From Planctomycetota bacterium (GTDB taxonomy: Bacteria; Planctomycetota; Planctomycetia; Planctomycetales; Planctomycetaceae): a stretch of DNA of 64,000 nt. The position numbers and the translations under genes are program-made. Positions 35,607 to 46,497 of the stretch are shown here, one piece after another; the stretch's first letter is position 1, and every line of letters begins with the position of its first letter. A model generated the notes under the pieces. That model was not told the DNA's origin, did not search any database, and saw nothing but the letters and a program-made list of their open reading frames with translations. The stretch covers positions 1 through 64,000 of the forward strand of contig QQVO01000053.1 in the NCBI GenBank assembly GCA_003388505.1, written 5' to 3'.

Positions 35607-36791
35607 ATGCCTCATCGGCTCATCACCCGCCAGGATCAACTCGAAGAGCTTTGCACGCACATCCGCGAGGCGGGCATCGTCGGATTCGACACCGAGTTCG
35701 TAGCCGAGTACTACTACCGGCCGCGTCTGTGTCTGCTGCAGTTCGCGACGCCGGATCGATTGACGGCGATCGACCCGTTTGAAGTCGACGACCTGTCGCC
35801 GTGGTGGGAGCTGATGACCGATTCGGAAACGACGGTCGTGGTCCACGGCGGGCGCGAAGAGGTGCGTTTCTGCCACCAGATAACCGGTCAATTGCCGCAG
35901 CGACTGGTTGACGTGCAGATCGTGGAAGGCTTGCTCAGTCGCGGTTACCCGCTGTCCTACACGAATCTGGTGCAGCGGGTCGTCGGAGATCGTCTCAAAA
36001 GCCATGAGACACGCACGGAATGGCGACGGCGGCCGCTGACAAGCCAGCAGGTGGACTATGCCCTCGACGACGTGCGGCACCTGATCCGCATCTGGGAATG
36101 CCAGCAGGAGATGCTGTCCGAGCACGGCCGCAGCGACTGGGCCGAAGTCGAGGTTGCGAGGTTTATTGAGGAATCGACGTCGAACGGGAACGGCGAGCCC
36201 TGGCGGCGGTTGTCCGGCGTTCATCGGCTCAGTCGCCGGGCGCTGGGGTGCATTCGGGAGTTGTTCGAGTGGCGGGAACGGTTGGCGGAGCAGCAGGATC
36301 GGCCCGTGCGGGGAGTCTTGCGGGATGATCTGCTGGTCGAGGTCGCGAAGCGACAACCGCGTTCGCGCGACGACGTTACGGCGATCCGCGGCATGCAGCG
36401 GCGGGATTATGCGAAGTTCGCACAGGATCTGCTGGACTGCGTCGAGCGCGCGGCCGCGTTGTCGGACAAGGAGTTGCCGGCGAAATCCCCGCCCCGGCCG
36501 ACCGTGACGCAGAACGAAGTGCTCGGCAAAATGCTGTCCATCGCACTGGCGCAGCGGTGCGCCGAATGCGGCATCTCGACAACGCTGGTGGGCACTAACG
36601 CCGACCTGCAGGAACTTGTGCGGTGGTATCTTTCCGGTCGAAAGCCTGAAAACGCTCCCCGCCTTGCGGAAGGATGGCGGGGCGAGGTGTGCGGCGACCT
36701 CCTCGGCGACGTACTGGCCGGCAAAGTCGCTCTGCGGATCGTCGACCCCGCCGCCGACGCACCCTTGCGGTTTGAGCGACTCGACTCGTAA
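35607..36791 (+). CDS. rnd: ribonuclease D
   Basis: 394 residues from ATG 35607. RNase D trims the 3' end of tRNA precursors. The exonuclease domain has Exo I FDTEFV (Asp28, Glu30), Exo II VVHGGREEVRF, and Exo III YALDDVRHL with Tyr151 and Asp155. In the aligned E. coli motif HAGSEDLEVF the metal-binding residue is Asp; here that position (Glu85) is Glu. An HRDC RNA-binding domain follows at about 195-270, and a C-terminal extension of about 120 residues has no match I recognise. Alternative: a related nuclease with other specificity. The gene is convergent with the HisA-like gene at 36812. Confidence 0.9.
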   Translation: MPHRLITRQDQLEELCTHIREAGIVGFDTEFVAEYYYRPRLCLLQFATPDRLTAIDPFEVDDLSPWWELMTDSETTVVVHGGREEVRFCHQITGQLPQRLVDVQIVEGLLSRGYPLSYTNLVQRVVGDRLKSHETRTEWRRRPLTSQQVDYALDDVRHLIRIWECQQEMLSEHGRSDWAEVEVARFIEESTSNGNGEPWRRLSGVHRLSRRALGCIRELFEWRERLAEQQDRPVRGVLRDDLLVEVAKRQPRSRDDVTAIRGMQRRDYAKFAQDLLDCVERAAALSDKELPAKSPPRPTVTQNEVLGKMLSIALAQRCAECGISTTLVGTNADLQELVRWYLSGRKPENAPRLAEGWRGEVCGDLLGDVLAGKVALRIVDPAADAPLRFERLDS

Positions 36792-36811
36792 AGGCGCGCT
36801 GGGAACGGAAT

Positions 36812-37540
36812 TCACAGACCGTGCAGATCGTCGCGGGTCAACCGGCCGTCGTGCAGGGCCGACGCCACCAATGCGGCATCCACTCCGGAATCGGCGAGTC
36901 TCATCAGGTCGTCTCGATTTCGGACGCCGCCGCCCGTGATCAGTTCCAGACTCGGGAATCGCTTTCGCAGGCGACGGCAGAGATCACTGGTCGGGACGCC
37001 GTTCCCTTCGCCGACGGAGGCGAGATCCAGCAGAATCAGGCAGTTGACACCGCAGTCAACAGCCTGCACCGCGATGCTGAACGGGTCGTCCCCGCTCCAG
37101 CGGGACGGGTCGCCGAGCGGCCGGCCCAGTTTCATATCGAGACTGAAGACCAGCGACTCACTCCCGATGCACTTGACGAAAGCGGCGAGTTGCTCGGGAC
37201 CGTGGGACGTTTCCAGCGCGGCGACGACCCGCCGGACCCCGGAAGCGATGAGCGCTCGTCCGTCGGCGACGTCGCGCAGACCGGGGTCGACCAGCAGATC
37301 GAATCGGGCGGCAGCGAGTTGAGCGATGGCATTCGACGGCGGCCGCTCCGCCTGAATCGCATCGAGGTCGGCAAGATAGAGTTCATTCGCGCCGAATTCG
37401 CGGCGCAGCCCCTGCGCGACGTCGAGGGGACCAGACGTCTCGGAGAGTCGGCTGCGAACAGGCTGGTATTCGTGGCGGCGCCCGCCGACGCCCCGGACCA
37501 CCCGGCCTTGCATCAGATCGAGAACAGGAATCACGCGCAT
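36812..37540 (-). CDS. HisA-related TIM-barrel protein, COG1411-like
   Basis: 242 residues from ATG 37540. HisA-family beginnings and phosphate loops are seen: MRVIPVLDLMQGRVVRGVGG, then NELYLADLDAIQ, then LITGGGVRNRDDLMRLADSG at the C-terminus. It is shorter than and different from true HisA. The opening VRGVGGRRHEYQPVRS fits the COG1411 group, which in methanogens and methylotrophs accompanies genes for methanofuran and tetrahydromethanopterin metabolism. In planctomycetes that C1 gene set is often present. This role is inferred from family distribution only. Alternative: a HisA relative with another isomerase activity. Confidence 0.65.
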   Translation of the reverse strand: MRVIPVLDLMQGRVVRGVGGRRHEYQPVRSRLSETSGPLDVAQGLRREFGANELYLADLDAIQAERPPSNAIAQLAAARFDLLVDPGLRDVADGRALIASGVRRVVAALETSHGPEQLAAFVKCIGSESLVFSLDMKLGRPLGDPSRWSGDDPFSIAVQAVDCGVNCLILLDLASVGEGNGVPTSDLCRRLRKRFPSLELITGGGVRNRDDLMRLADSGVDAALVASALHDGRLTRDDLHGL

Positions 37541-37724
37541 TCGATGGGTCACCCGATCTGTCAACCGCTCATTCGGTCGCGTATCATAGCTTGGGATCCC
37601 GAGGGGAGATACAACCCGTTTCGTGGCTCTTTGGGCTCCGCCGGTGGGAGTGAAAATTGCTCTCACTCCAGCACACCCTCAGCGGCTTTTTCGCGTCCGC
37701 AGACCGAGCCTGTAGACCGTTTCC

Positions 37725-38672
37725 ATGAATGGCGAGTCGACTGACCTCACTGAAAAGCGTATGCGTCGGCGCGGGTTTCTCATCCGGCTGATGCTGTTCG
37801 TGTTTGTGCCGTATGCCACAATCGCAGCGATGCTCGCATTCTTCCAGCGGAAACTGATCTACCTGCCGACCAGAGAAGCGGTCTCCGCATCTGACGCTGG
37901 TTTCTCGAACGGTCAACTGCATCATGTCGAGGTCAAGGTTGACGAGGGACTCGACCTGCAGGGGTGGCTCGTGCTGGCGGAAGGAAGCAGCAGCGAGTCC
38001 AACGACCTTGAGAATTCGCTGCGCACCGACGAACGACGTCTGATTCTCTACTTCGCGGGAAACGGCGGTCATCGCGGGTACCGGCTGAAGGAAATCCGGC
38101 AGTTCACCGGTCTCGGCAACCACGTGTTGTACGTCGACTATCGTGGATACGCGGAGAACCGCGGCAGTCCCACGGAGATCGACCTGGTCCGTGATGCTCG
38201 GCACATCTGGGACTTCGCCACGGTCGATCTCGGCGTCCCTCCCGAACGGGTCATTCTCTGGGGAGAGTCTCTCGGGGGCGGCGTCGCGATTCAACTGGCG
38301 GCGAACCTCTGCGACGAGGGGACGATTCCCGGCGGGTTAATGTTGCGCGGAACATTCACCGCACTGACCGATGCCGCCGCCTACCACTATCCGTGGCTGC
38401 CCGTCCGGTGGCTGCTGCTCGACCGGTATCCGTCGATTGACCGGATTCCGGATGTCGCGTCCCCGCTCCTGGTCATTCACGGCAGGCGGGACCGGGTCGT
38501 CCCCTTCGAGCAGGGTGAGCGGCTGTTTGCGGCCGCCCCGGACGAATCTCACAACGGCGTCGCCAAAATGTTCGTCGAACTCCCCGAGGCCGGACACAAC
38601 GACGTGATGTACGTTGCGGCCGACGAGGTGGAAACGGCGGTGGCCACGTTTCTTGACAGTTTGCCGGATTGA
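37725..38672 (+). CDS. membrane-anchored alpha/beta hydrolase
   Basis: 315 residues. An N-terminal membrane segment (LIRLMLFVFVPYATIAAMLAF, about 19-39) precedes the hydrolase domain. Catalytic residues visible: Ser172 in GESLGG (oxyanion GNGG at about 112-115), Asp256 in HGRRDRVVPF and His291 near EAGHND. Similar membrane-bound hydrolases act on lipids or peptides, but the substrate is unknown. It is followed almost directly by an AlkA-type DNA glycosylase gene on the same strand. Confidence 0.88.
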   Translation: MNGESTDLTEKRMRRRGFLIRLMLFVFVPYATIAAMLAFFQRKLIYLPTREAVSASDAGFSNGQLHHVEVKVDEGLDLQGWLVLAEGSSSESNDLENSLRTDERRLILYFAGNGGHRGYRLKEIRQFTGLGNHVLYVDYRGYAENRGSPTEIDLVRDARHIWDFATVDLGVPPERVILWGESLGGGVAIQLAANLCDEGTIPGGLMLRGTFTALTDAAAYHYPWLPVRWLLLDRYPSIDRIPDVASPLLVIHGRRDRVVPFEQGERLFAAAPDESHNGVAKMFVELPEAGHNDVMYVAADEVETAVATFLDSLPD

Positions 38673-38677
38673 AGCGG

Positions 38678-39298
38678 ATGGACGACGCCATCGTTCGCAA
38701 AGCGCGGAGGCATCTTCGGAAGTCCGATCCTGTGATGCGCGGCGTGATCGAACGAGTCGGCCCGTTCAGCTTGAAGCTGCAGAGAAACCGGTTTCAGTCG
38801 CTGGTGCGGGCGATTATCGCGCAGCAGATCTCCGGTCAGGCGGCGCGATCCATCAACAACCGGCTGCAGCAGGCGATCCGGCCGCGGCGAATGACACCGG
38901 ACGTGATTGCCGGGATGACCCTCGAGCAACTGCGGTCGCTCGGTCTCTCGCCGCAGAAGGCGTCCTACGTCCACGATTTGGCCGCGAAAGTCAGCGACGG
39001 CCGCGTCCGATTGAACCGCGTCCGCACGATGTCGGATGCGGAAGTCGTGGCGGAACTCGTCCAGGTCAAGGGCATCGGCGTGTGGACGGCGCAGATGTTC
39101 CTGATTTTCTCGCTCGGACGGCCCGACGTTTTCCCGCACGACGACCTCGGCATCCGGATGGCGCTTCGCAACCTCTACAACCTCAGCGACCTGCCGGGGA
39201 AGGAGGAATCGCACGCGATCGCAGACTGCTGGCGCCCCTATGCGACCGTCGCGTCGTGGTACTGCTGGCGGAGTCTGGACAATGGCGGCGCGGCGTGA
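38678..39298 (+). CDS. DNA-3-methyladenine glycosylase, AlkA type
   Basis: 206 residues from ATG 38678; a TTG at 38669, overlapping the previous stop, is also possible. Contains the helix-hairpin-helix-GPD fold: LVRAIIAQQISGQAARSINN (about 42-61), LRSLGLSPQKASYVHDLA, VKGIGVWTAQMFLIF and PDVFPHDDLGIRMAL with the catalytic Asp (Asp146). It removes alkylated bases from DNA in base-excision repair. No adjacent Ada regulator is present. The end, ADCWRPYATVASWYCWRSLD, is the usual family C-terminus. Confidence 0.92.
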   Translation: MDDAIVRKARRHLRKSDPVMRGVIERVGPFSLKLQRNRFQSLVRAIIAQQISGQAARSINNRLQQAIRPRRMTPDVIAGMTLEQLRSLGLSPQKASYVHDLAAKVSDGRVRLNRVRTMSDAEVVAELVQVKGIGVWTAQMFLIFSLGRPDVFPHDDLGIRMALRNLYNLSDLPGKEESHAIADCWRPYATVASWYCWRSLDNGGAA

Positions 39299-39393
39299 CT
39301 GAATCCACCCTGCTCAGGCTGACAGGTTCCCCGCCAGGAAGTCACCGAGTTATTGACACCCCGATTGACGACCTTGAGCCACGGACCGAGATC

Positions 39394-40692
39394 ATGAAAG
39401 CACAGTCGACACTCCGGCGGATCGCCTTCCTCATCGTTCTGTTCTGTCTCGTTGCTTCTCCGGAGGCGTTCGGATGGGGAAAAGGGCATCGCTTGATCCG
39501 GCTGTGGGCCGTCGCGAGGCTGCCGGAGTGGCAACGGGAGATGATCGGCCGGGAGCACCTCGACCGCCTCTGCCGCGAGTATACGTCGCTTCAGGACCAG
39601 CACGCAGGGGGAACGGCGCCAGAACTTGATCCCTACTGCCTCGTGCCCGGTGCGCGGCTTTCACTGCACGACGTGAATCCGGCGGAGCCGAGCTTGATCG
39701 GGATGCGTTGGTATATCGAGCAGGTCTCCGAACAGCTTGCGGCCGGCGAGACCGACGAGGCGATGAAATTCCTGGGCGTGCTCTGCCACTGGAATGAAGA
39801 TCCCGGCTGCCCGTCGGCTCACAGCAGTCCCGTTTCGGAACTTCAACTGCGAAGGCTGTTGCCTCCCCCGAAGGACAAGCAGCGGTACAACTATCTCTTC
39901 GGCTACGGCGGCATCGCCGACGTCGGCAGCTACGAGATCGATGACGTCGAATATCAACCTCAACTGCTGGGGACCACCGTCGACGAGGCGGCGGCGAGAA
40001 TCTACCAGCATCAACGACTGCTTCGCGCCGGGGCGGCGGCGCACATCGTGCCGATCGTGCAGGACATGATGCACGGCGATGGCGCGGCGGCCGACGAGCA
40101 CCGCGCCGCGGCGGCGCTGGCCAACGCCCGGCATACGGCCGACGTCATCTACACGGTGCTCTGCCTCTCCGCCGGCCGGGTCGATGAAGAAGAGGCGGAA
40201 GCGCTGGCCGTCCAGCGGTTGAGCGAGTGGCTTCCCGAATTCGAAGGACAGATGATCGGGCACCCGTACTACGTGACGCCGTTTCTGGTCGATCAGTCGA
40301 TGGACGCCCGACGGAACCTGCACCCGCTGGCCTTGCCGGGAACCGGCGAGCCCGAACCGGTGGAATTCGGTTTCGGCATGGGGGCGCCGTTCTCGCTCGA
40401 TTTCACTCTTGCCCCGGCGGGCGTTTTCGATCGCTTCACCTGCCGTGTCGGCCTGCATCCGACGGCGGGTCCGGAAGGTGAAGTGGCCTTTGCAGTCTGC
40501 GCCGGAGACGAAGAGCTGATCCGCACCGACCCGATCCGATCGGGGGCATCACCACAGGCGATCGACATCGCACTCCCGCGCGACGAAACACTCACGCTCT
40601 CGCTCAAGACGATCCCCTCCGATCAATCCAAGTCGCTTCAGAATCTTGCGGTGTGGGCCGAACCAACGCTGCACCGGGCAAAGACCGAATAG
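39394..40692 (+). CDS. secreted zinc phospholipase C / S1-P1 nuclease-like protein with NPCBM domain
   Basis: 432 residues from ATG 39394. A signal peptide (MKAQSTLRRIAFLIVLFCLV..., cleavage near ASPEAFG) leads to FGWGKGHRLIRLWAVARLPE and CHWNEDPGCPSAHSSPVSEL. That resembles the zinc-binding start and the HxxED...SAHSS region of phospholipase C/S1-P1 nucleases. The last 110 residues (FDRFTCRVGLHPTAG and following) match an NPCBM-type carbohydrate-binding domain. It is probably an extracellular hydrolase that binds polysaccharide. Start of the catalytic domain at residue 1 of the mature protein fits the zinc-binding N-terminus of PLC proteins. Substrate unknown. Confidence 0.7.
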   Translation: MKAQSTLRRIAFLIVLFCLVASPEAFGWGKGHRLIRLWAVARLPEWQREMIGREHLDRLCREYTSLQDQHAGGTAPELDPYCLVPGARLSLHDVNPAEPSLIGMRWYIEQVSEQLAAGETDEAMKFLGVLCHWNEDPGCPSAHSSPVSELQLRRLLPPPKDKQRYNYLFGYGGIADVGSYEIDDVEYQPQLLGTTVDEAAARIYQHQRLLRAGAAAHIVPIVQDMMHGDGAAADEHRAAAALANARHTADVIYTVLCLSAGRVDEEEAEALAVQRLSEWLPEFEGQMIGHPYYVTPFLVDQSMDARRNLHPLALPGTGEPEPVEFGFGMGAPFSLDFTLAPAGVFDRFTCRVGLHPTAGPEGEVAFAVCAGDEELIRTDPIRSGASPQAIDIALPRDETLTLSLKTIPSDQSKSLQNLAVWAEPTLHRAKTE

Positions 40693-40789
40693 TGCTGCCG
40701 GCGATTCAGTGTGGCGTCGGCGGATTGAGCGACGCAGGGTCCGCTGTGCGGACCAGAGTTTGGAGCCACGGCCTTGGAAGGCTTTCTCT

Positions 40790-41069
40790 TTCACACAACT
40801 CTCGATCCCCGATTGAGTGACTCTTCGAGAGATTCGAATGGAACGCGGATGACCACGGATGGGACCGAATTTCGCTGATTGCTTTCTGTGGAGTACAGAG
40901 TATTTACGCCTGGATCGCTGCGGTCTCGTCGCTGCCGACTCTTGAGGAACACCCCGGCGAATTCGTGCTGATCCGCCGAATCCGCGAAAATCTGTGTCCC
41001 ATTCGAGAATCCCCTGGGCCCGGTTCCTCGGGGACTGGCGCCAGCCGAGTCGTGCGTAACTGACAGCCG
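40790..41069 (-). repeat. dispersed repeat family A, copy 2
   Basis: Inverted copy with the same block order as 5724-6008 when read on the minus strand. It ends inside the prepilin peptidase gene, so the last 50-55 codons of that gene are repeat sequence. Confidence 0.85.
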
Positions 41070-41868
41070 TCCGAGGCCGTGATAGTTCCTGGCAGCGCCC
41101 GCGCTGGGCACTCTGGGGCTCTGTGGTGCAAGACTCGATGAATAATCCGGGATCGGGTGGCCGCAGGCCGGCCGCGCTCTCCGCGGAGTTCGGCAGCCGG
41201 TGAGAGTCCCAAATCGCGGCGGCAATCCCAGGCGAGAACCAGTGCGCTGGAAATTGTGAGCGGCAGCGCGAAGCTCTGGATTCTCTTCCGCTTTTTTTCC
41301 GGGTTCGCGCCAGGTTCTCCATCGGCATCGCCGCCGCCGGGGGGCGCTCGCGTGCCCGTCCCTCGGACGACCTGCACAAACAGCGTCAGGGCGACGACAA
41401 CCACCGATCCGAACAGGATCCGCAGCGCTTCGCCGGGACCGACCCAGGCGCCGATGGCCGCGAAAAGTTTGACGTCGCCGCCCCCACCCGTGCCGAGAAC
41501 CCACAGCAGGAAGAAGACCCCGAACGCCAGTGCGAAGCCGGCGATGGCGAACAGCAATCCGTCGATAGCGCCAAGACCCGCTCCGGTCGGAGACAGCAGG
41601 AAGACCCGCTGCTTCAGACCGCCCAGCCACGCGCCGCGCAGGAGATTCATGAGCAATCCGCCGGCAAGAATGCTGAGCGTCATGCGGTTGGGGATCTTGA
41701 GCGTCCGGAAGTCGTTGATCGCGACGCGTGCGAGCAGGCCGACCAACAGCAGCACTGTGGCCCACGCGAAGACCGGGTTGGGAAAGTGAAGCTCACCCAC
41801 TGGTCGAATCAGTCTGAAACCGCTGCGTGAGACGCTCCCACGGAGCACGGACAGTCGGAGACTCACAC
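40904..41868 (-). CDS. prepilin peptidase (A24 family), 3' end made of repeat A
   Basis: Aspartic peptidase that cleaves prepilin signal sequences and is part of type IV pilus or type II secretion machinery. Seen: [20 protein letters not shown] with the first catalytic Asp, [20 protein letters not shown] with the second, and several membrane segments. The start is uncertain: GTG at 41868 overlaps the stop of the DUF1501 gene, GTG at 41800 is later. From about residue 200 the sequence leaves the A24 fold. Its last 50-55 codons, ending [20 protein letters not shown] and so on, are the same frame reading of repeat A seen at 53.5 kb. The gene therefore runs into repeat A and its true C-terminus may be lost. 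Confidence 0.8.
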
Positions 41869-43299
41869 GATCAAGTCGTGCAGGACCTCCCCGTGGACGT
41901 CGGTCAGGCGGAACTCGCGACCCTGGTATTTGAACGTGAGTCGTTCGTGGTCGAGGCCCAGGAGGTGCAGCAGCGTCGCATTGAGATCGTGGACGTGGAC
42001 CGGTTTGTCGACCGGACTGAAGCCGAATTCGTCGGTTTCTCCGTAGGAAACCCCGCCCTTCACGCCGCCCCCCGCCAGCCACGTGCAATAGGCGTCCTTG
42101 TGATGATCGCGACCGGGATTGGTGGAATTCCCCTCGCCATTCACTCCCTGCCGCAACGGCGTCCGGCCGAATTCCGATCCCCACACGATCAGTGTTTCGT
42201 CCAGCAGCCCGCGCTGTTTGAGATCCGCGATGAGTGCCGCCATCGCCCGGTCGACCTGTTCGCACTTTTCCGGAAGCGACTTCCGGATGTTCGAGTGGTG
42301 GTCCCAGTCGGCGTCGTACAGTTCGATGATTCGCACGCCCCGCTCGACCAGACGCCGGGCCAGCAGGCAGTTGTTGGCGAACGACGCGCCGCCCGGTTGT
42401 GCGCCGTACAGGTCGATCGTCTGCTTCGTTTCCTGGGCAATGTCCATCAGGTCGGGCACCGACGTCTGCATGCGATACGCCATCTCATACTGACTGATGC
42501 GAGTCGCAATCTCCGGATCACCGACTAGGGCGAGGCGGCGCTCGTTCAGGGATTTGACGGCGTCGAAGATCCGCCGGCGGTCCGCGTCGCTCTGTCCGTC
42601 GGGATTGCTGAGAAACAGCACCGGGTCGCCGCTGCTGCGAAACTGAACGCCCTGATACACGCTCGGCAGAAATCCATTGGACCACACCGACGTCCCCGCC
42701 CCGCCCAGCGGCCCGGAGAGCATCACGACGTAGGCGGGCAGGTTCTGATTCTCCGTTCCGAGTCCATAGTTGACCCACGAACCGAAACTCGGGCGTCCAC
42801 CGCGGCCGAAGCCGGTGTGCAGGAACATCTGCGCCGGTGCGTGATTGATCTCCTCGGTATGCAGGGTGCGGACAATCGCCAGTTCGTCAGCGACGCTGGA
42901 GAGGTGAGGCAGCAGTTCCGAGATTTCCTGTCCGCTCTCGCCGTGCCGTGAGAACCGGAACGGGCTGCCGGCGAGTGTCATCTTCCCGCCGATGAAGGCG
43001 AACCGCCGGCCCTCGAGAAACGATTCGGGGCATTCCTCGCCGTCCCGGGCCGACAACTCGGGCCGGTGGGTGAAGAGATCGAGCTGAGACGGCGCCCCGA
43101 TCATATGCAGATAGATGACGTGCTTCGCGCGCGGTGGAGACATCGCAGGCCGCGCAGCGCGCGGATCCCGATCAGCGGCCCGGAGGCTGGAATCCTCCCG
43201 GAGCAACGACGCCAGCGCCGCCGCACCGAGGCAGACGCCGGAGCGCCCCAGAAACTGGCGCCGCGTAGCTTGCAGTAATGTTTGCTCAAGCGAAATCAT
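41863..43299 (-). CDS. DUF1501 domain protein, Tat-exported (second)
   Basis: 478 residues. The N-terminus has the twin-arginine motif [20 protein letters not shown]. Core blocks: [74 protein letters not shown] and [20 protein letters not shown]. These are the DUF1501 features. It follows a PSD1-type gene after 5 bases, the normal arrangement in planctomycetes, in contrast to the pair at 29.7-35.3 kb. Together they are thought to form a secreted protein set of unknown reaction. The prepilin peptidase gene overlaps its end. Confidence 0.95.
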   Translation of the reverse strand: MISLEQTLLQATRRQFLGRSGVCLGAAALASLLREDSSLRAADRDPRAARPAMSPPRAKHVIYLHMIGAPSQLDLFTHRPELSARDGEECPESFLEGRRFAFIGGKMTLAGSPFRFSRHGESGQEISELLPHLSSVADELAIVRTLHTEEINHAPAQMFLHTGFGRGGRPSFGSWVNYGLGTENQNLPAYVVMLSGPLGGAGTSVWSNGFLPSVYQGVQFRSSGDPVLFLSNPDGQSDADRRRIFDAVKSLNERRLALVGDPEIATRISQYEMAYRMQTSVPDLMDIAQETKQTIDLYGAQPGGASFANNCLLARRLVERGVRIIELYDADWDHHSNIRKSLPEKCEQVDRAMAALIADLKQRGLLDETLIVWGSEFGRTPLRQGVNGEGNSTNPGRDHHKDAYCTWLAGGGVKGGVSYGETDEFGFSPVDKPVHVHDLNATLLHLLGLDHERLTFKYQGREFRLTDVHGEVLHDLIV

Positions 43300-43304
43300 G
43301 GTGG

Positions 43305-46300
43305 TCAGTTCTTGGAGATCGTCTCGTCGAGATTCAAGACCGCCGTGGCGACGGCGTACCAGGCGGCCAGTTCGCCGGCCGTCTGCCGGGGAGACAGTGG
43401 GAACTCTCCGATGAGCCGGATTGCGGACTCGGGATCGGCGGCCACAGCGGATCGTTGGCTCTCCAGCAGAGCAGAGAGGACGTCGACCTCGGCCGGTTCC
43501 GGCGGGCGGGCGACGGCGACGCGCATGGCGAATGCAATTCGCACTTCGTCGCTCGCTTCAGGGCGTTCCGTGAGAATCCGCGCCGCAAAAGCCTTCGCCG
43601 CTTCGACGTAAACCGGGTCGTTCATCAGCGTCAGCGCCTGAAGCGGCGTGTTCGACCGGGGACGCTTGACGCGGCAGGCCATGCGGTTGTCGGCGTCGAA
43701 ATTGACGAAGCTGGGATACGGTGCGCCGCGTTTCAAAACAACGTACAGTCCGCGTCGATACCGCTGCTCCCCGGGGCTGACCTTGTAGTCGTAGCGCTGG
43801 CCGCCCACCTTCACCCAGATGCCGTCCGGCTGATAGGGCTTGATCGGCGGCCCGCCACGATTGAGGCTCAACAGTCCGGCAATTGAAAGGGCGTTGTCCC
43901 GGACCATCTCCGCGCTCATCCGAAACCGTGGGCCTCTCGCGTAGAACAGGTTCTGGTCGTCGGCCGCGAGAAGTTCCGGAGTCACCGCCGACGACTGACG
44001 GTAGGTCTCCGAGAGCACGATCGTTCGCAGGACGTGTTTCATCGACCAGCCGCTCTCCATGAATTCGACGGCCAGCCAGTCGAGGAGGTCAGGATGCGTG
44101 GGCCGTTCCCCTTTGACTCCAAAATCTTCAGGAGTTGTGACAAGGCCGTGTCCGAACAGTTCGGCCCACCAGCGGTTGACCGTCACGCGGGCGGTCAGCG
44201 GATTCTGCGGGTCGACCAGCCAGCGGGCGAGGTCCATCCGCGTCGGAGCCGCATCGCCGCCTGCATCAAGATCATGCAGGATGGCGGGCGTAGACGGTGT
44301 CACCGGCTCGCCCGGCGTCTGATAATTTCCGCGCAGAAAGACCGCGTTCGCCCGCTGCTGCTCGACTTCTTGCATCACGAGCGTCGTGGGCGGTTTTATG
44401 GCTGCGAGTTCTTTCTCGAGACGAGCGTGTTTCGCCTTGAGTTCCCGGTACGTCTCATCGTGGTCACGGCGATAGCTCAAGACCGCGTCCCGCTGCTCCT
44501 CGGTGCGTTCCCGGTGGTCGACGGCCAGCGCCGTCGCTACGGCGCTGGGAATCGTCGCTCCGCGGTAGTCGCCAGTGATCGCGGACAGCCGCAACCGACC
44601 GATCGTACGGGCCCCTCCATGGTTCTGCACGAGTTGGAATTCGAAAGCGCTCTCGCCGGTGCAATCCACAGGGTGTTCCGTCTCGAACACGGCCCAATGC
44701 GGCTTGTGAAACTGCGGGTGGATCGCCCAGGCGGACTTCGGATCCTGGTCGATGGCGCCGGCGATGTCGTAGTTCTTCTGCGAAAAGTCAGCAGTCGCAG
44801 CGACGAATCGAACCGTCTGGGGCTCGCCCCCCGCCGCCGGTCGGACCGACAGCCGGAAGGCGTGGAGTACAAAATTCGGTCGCTCGGCGTCGCCGCGTCC
44901 GGGCCCCTTTCCCGGCAGAGACGGGTCGGTGAGCGCTTCGAGTTTGAAGGCCGTCACGCCGCTCAGGTTCGGCCGGGCGCGAATCGTGTAAGTGTCCCGC
45001 GCCGGCGCATCGCCACGGAGCAAAATCGATCGGTCATCCAGAACCTCGTGCCCTGCCCCGCCGGACGATTCGAACCCGGTCACCTCAAGCGGATGCTCCT
45101 GCGGCGCATCCGCGATCGCGCCGGCGAGTTCAGTTTCCCATTCGGCGTCAAACTCTTGCAGTTCCGCCTCTCGGGCTGTCAATTCTGCCGCAACGGCGTC
45201 GATTTCTGTTTGCAACGCATCCCGCTGTCTCTGCACGACCGGATCGGTGAGCGGCATTGACGGACCGAGAAACTTGATCGAACCCGGCACATCCGGATTG
45301 GCCCGATCAGCCTCGATCTCGGTTCCGTTGAAGAACGCGAACAGCCCGTAGTAGTCCCGCATTGTGAACGGATCGTACTTGTGGTCGTGGCATTGGCAGC
45401 ATTCGAGGGTGCTGCCCAACCAGACCATGCCGAGTGTGTTCACCCGGTCGAAAATCTGATTGACCCGCGTCTCTTCCGGTTCCGTGCCCGCCTCAACGTT
45501 CGTCGGAGCGCTGCGGTTAAATCCGGTCGCGATCCGTTGTGATTCGGCGGCGTTCGGCAACAGGTCTCCGGCAAGTTGTTCGATCGAAAACCGATCAAAC
45601 GGCATATCGTCGTTCAGTGCGTCAACCACCCAGTCGCGATACGGCCAGAGGTCGCGAAAGTCATCCCGCTGAAAACCGTGCGAATCGGCATAGCGGGCGT
45701 AGTCGAGCCACGGTCGAGCCCAGCGAACGCCGAACTGATCGGAGGCCAGCAAACGGTCGACGAGTTCCTCATAAGCGATCGGAGAGTCGTCGTTCAAAAA
45801 GGCGTCGACATCTTCCGGCGAGGGGGGCAGACCGATCAGATCGAGAGTCACCCGCCGAATCAACGTCTCCCGATCGGCGCGCGGTGAGGGGGCGAGTCCC
45901 CGTTCCTCCAGTCGCGCCAAAACAAAGCGATCCACTGGGTTGGCCGTCCATCGGGCTCGCTCAACCTCTGGCAGCGTCGGCCGCTCGGGGCGCTGATAGG
46001 CCCAGTGCACAAGATCCTGATTGGAAGCGGGCCACACGGCGCCCTGTTCAATCCAGTTCCGCAACAGTTCGATCTGTTCGCCCGTAAGCGGGTCGCCGAC
46101 AGCCGGCATGATTTCTGGATCACCGGCCGGGAGGGCAACGCGGCGAATCAATTCACTTTCGCCCGGTGCGCCGGGCTGCACGACTTTTCCGCTGTCGCCG
46201 CCGTTGAGCGCGGCCGCTCGATTGTCGAGGCGCAGCCCCCCTTCCTGCTTCTGCGGACCGTGGCATTCGACACAGGCGCGCACCAGCAGAGGACGCACCT

Positions 46301-46421
46301 CGGTTTCGAAGTCGATCGGAGCGTCCGCCGAACGTGCCCCATCCTCTCCCAGACCGCAGACAGGCGCCGCAAACAATGCCAACAACAGCGTCGCGCTTCG
46401 AATTGGAAAGATCACTCTCAT
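43305..46421 (-). CDS. PSD1 / planctomycete cytochrome C protein (second)
   Basis: 1038 residues with a signal peptide ([20 protein letters not shown]...). The first haem-type site is RACVECHGP (Cys50, Cys53, His54), and a later CxxCH is in [17 protein letters not shown]1549 and DUF1553 parts are seen as [54 protein letters not shown] and [20 protein letters not shown]. An extra domain of about 200 residues sits in the middle (LGPSMPLTD... to ...VDHRERT), absent from the first PSD1 protein and possibly beta-rich. It is upstream of its DUF1501 partner by 5 bases. Envelope-located; function unknown. Confidence 0.94.
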   Translation of the reverse strand: MRVIFPIRSATLLLALFAAPVCGLGEDGARSADAPIDFETEVRPLLVRACVECHGPQKQEGGLRLDNRAAALNGGDSGKVVQPGAPGESELIRRVALPAGDPEIMPAVGDPLTGEQIELLRNWIEQGAVWPASNQDLVHWAYQRPERPTLPEVERARWTANPVDRFVLARLEERGLAPSPRADRETLIRRVTLDLIGLPPSPEDVDAFLNDDSPIAYEELVDRLLASDQFGVRWARPWLDYARYADSHGFQRDDFRDLWPYRDWVVDALNDDMPFDRFSIEQLAGDLLPNAAESQRIATGFNRSAPTNVEAGTEPEETRVNQIFDRVNTLGMVWLGSTLECCQCHDHKYDPFTMRDYYGLFAFFNGTEIEADRANPDVPGSIKFLGPSMPLTDPVVQRQRDALQTEIDAVAAELTAREAELQEFDAEWETELAGAIADAPQEHPLEVTGFESSGGAGHEVLDDRSILLRGDAPARDTYTIRARPNLSGVTAFKLEALTDPSLPGKGPGRGDAERPNFVLHAFRLSVRPAAGGEPQTVRFVAATADFSQKNYDIAGAIDQDPKSAWAIHPQFHKPHWAVFETEHPVDCTGESAFEFQLVQNHGGARTIGRLRLSAITGDYRGATIPSAVATALAVDHRERTEEQRDAVLSYRRDHDETYRELKAKHARLEKELAAIKPPTTLVMQEVEQQRANAVFLRGNYQTPGEPVTPSTPAILHDLDAGGDAAPTRMDLARWLVDPQNPLTARVTVNRWWAELFGHGLVTTPEDFGVKGERPTHPDLLDWLAVEFMESGWSMKHVLRTIVLSETYRQSSAVTPELLAADDQNLFYARGPRFRMSAEMVRDNALSIAGLLSLNRGGPPIKPYQPDGIWVKVGGQRYDYKVSPGEQRYRRGLYVVLKRGAPYPSFVNFDADNRMACRVKRPRSNTPLQALTLMNDPVYVEAAKAFAARILTERPEASDEVRIAFAMRVAVARPPEPAEVDVLSALLESQRSAVAADPESAIRLIGEFPLSPRQTAGELAAWYAVATAVLNLDETISKN

Positions 46422-46497
46422 TTTGATCGATCCGTCGCCTTTGCCGGCGACGATGTGCGCTGTTCGTCAGAATCAGGAATCGTCCGTCGACAACAGT

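Noticed and set aside
45055-45080. GATTCGAACCCGG, a tRNA T-loop-like string
   Set aside because: Lies inside the second PSD1 coding frame and has no tRNA arms around it.
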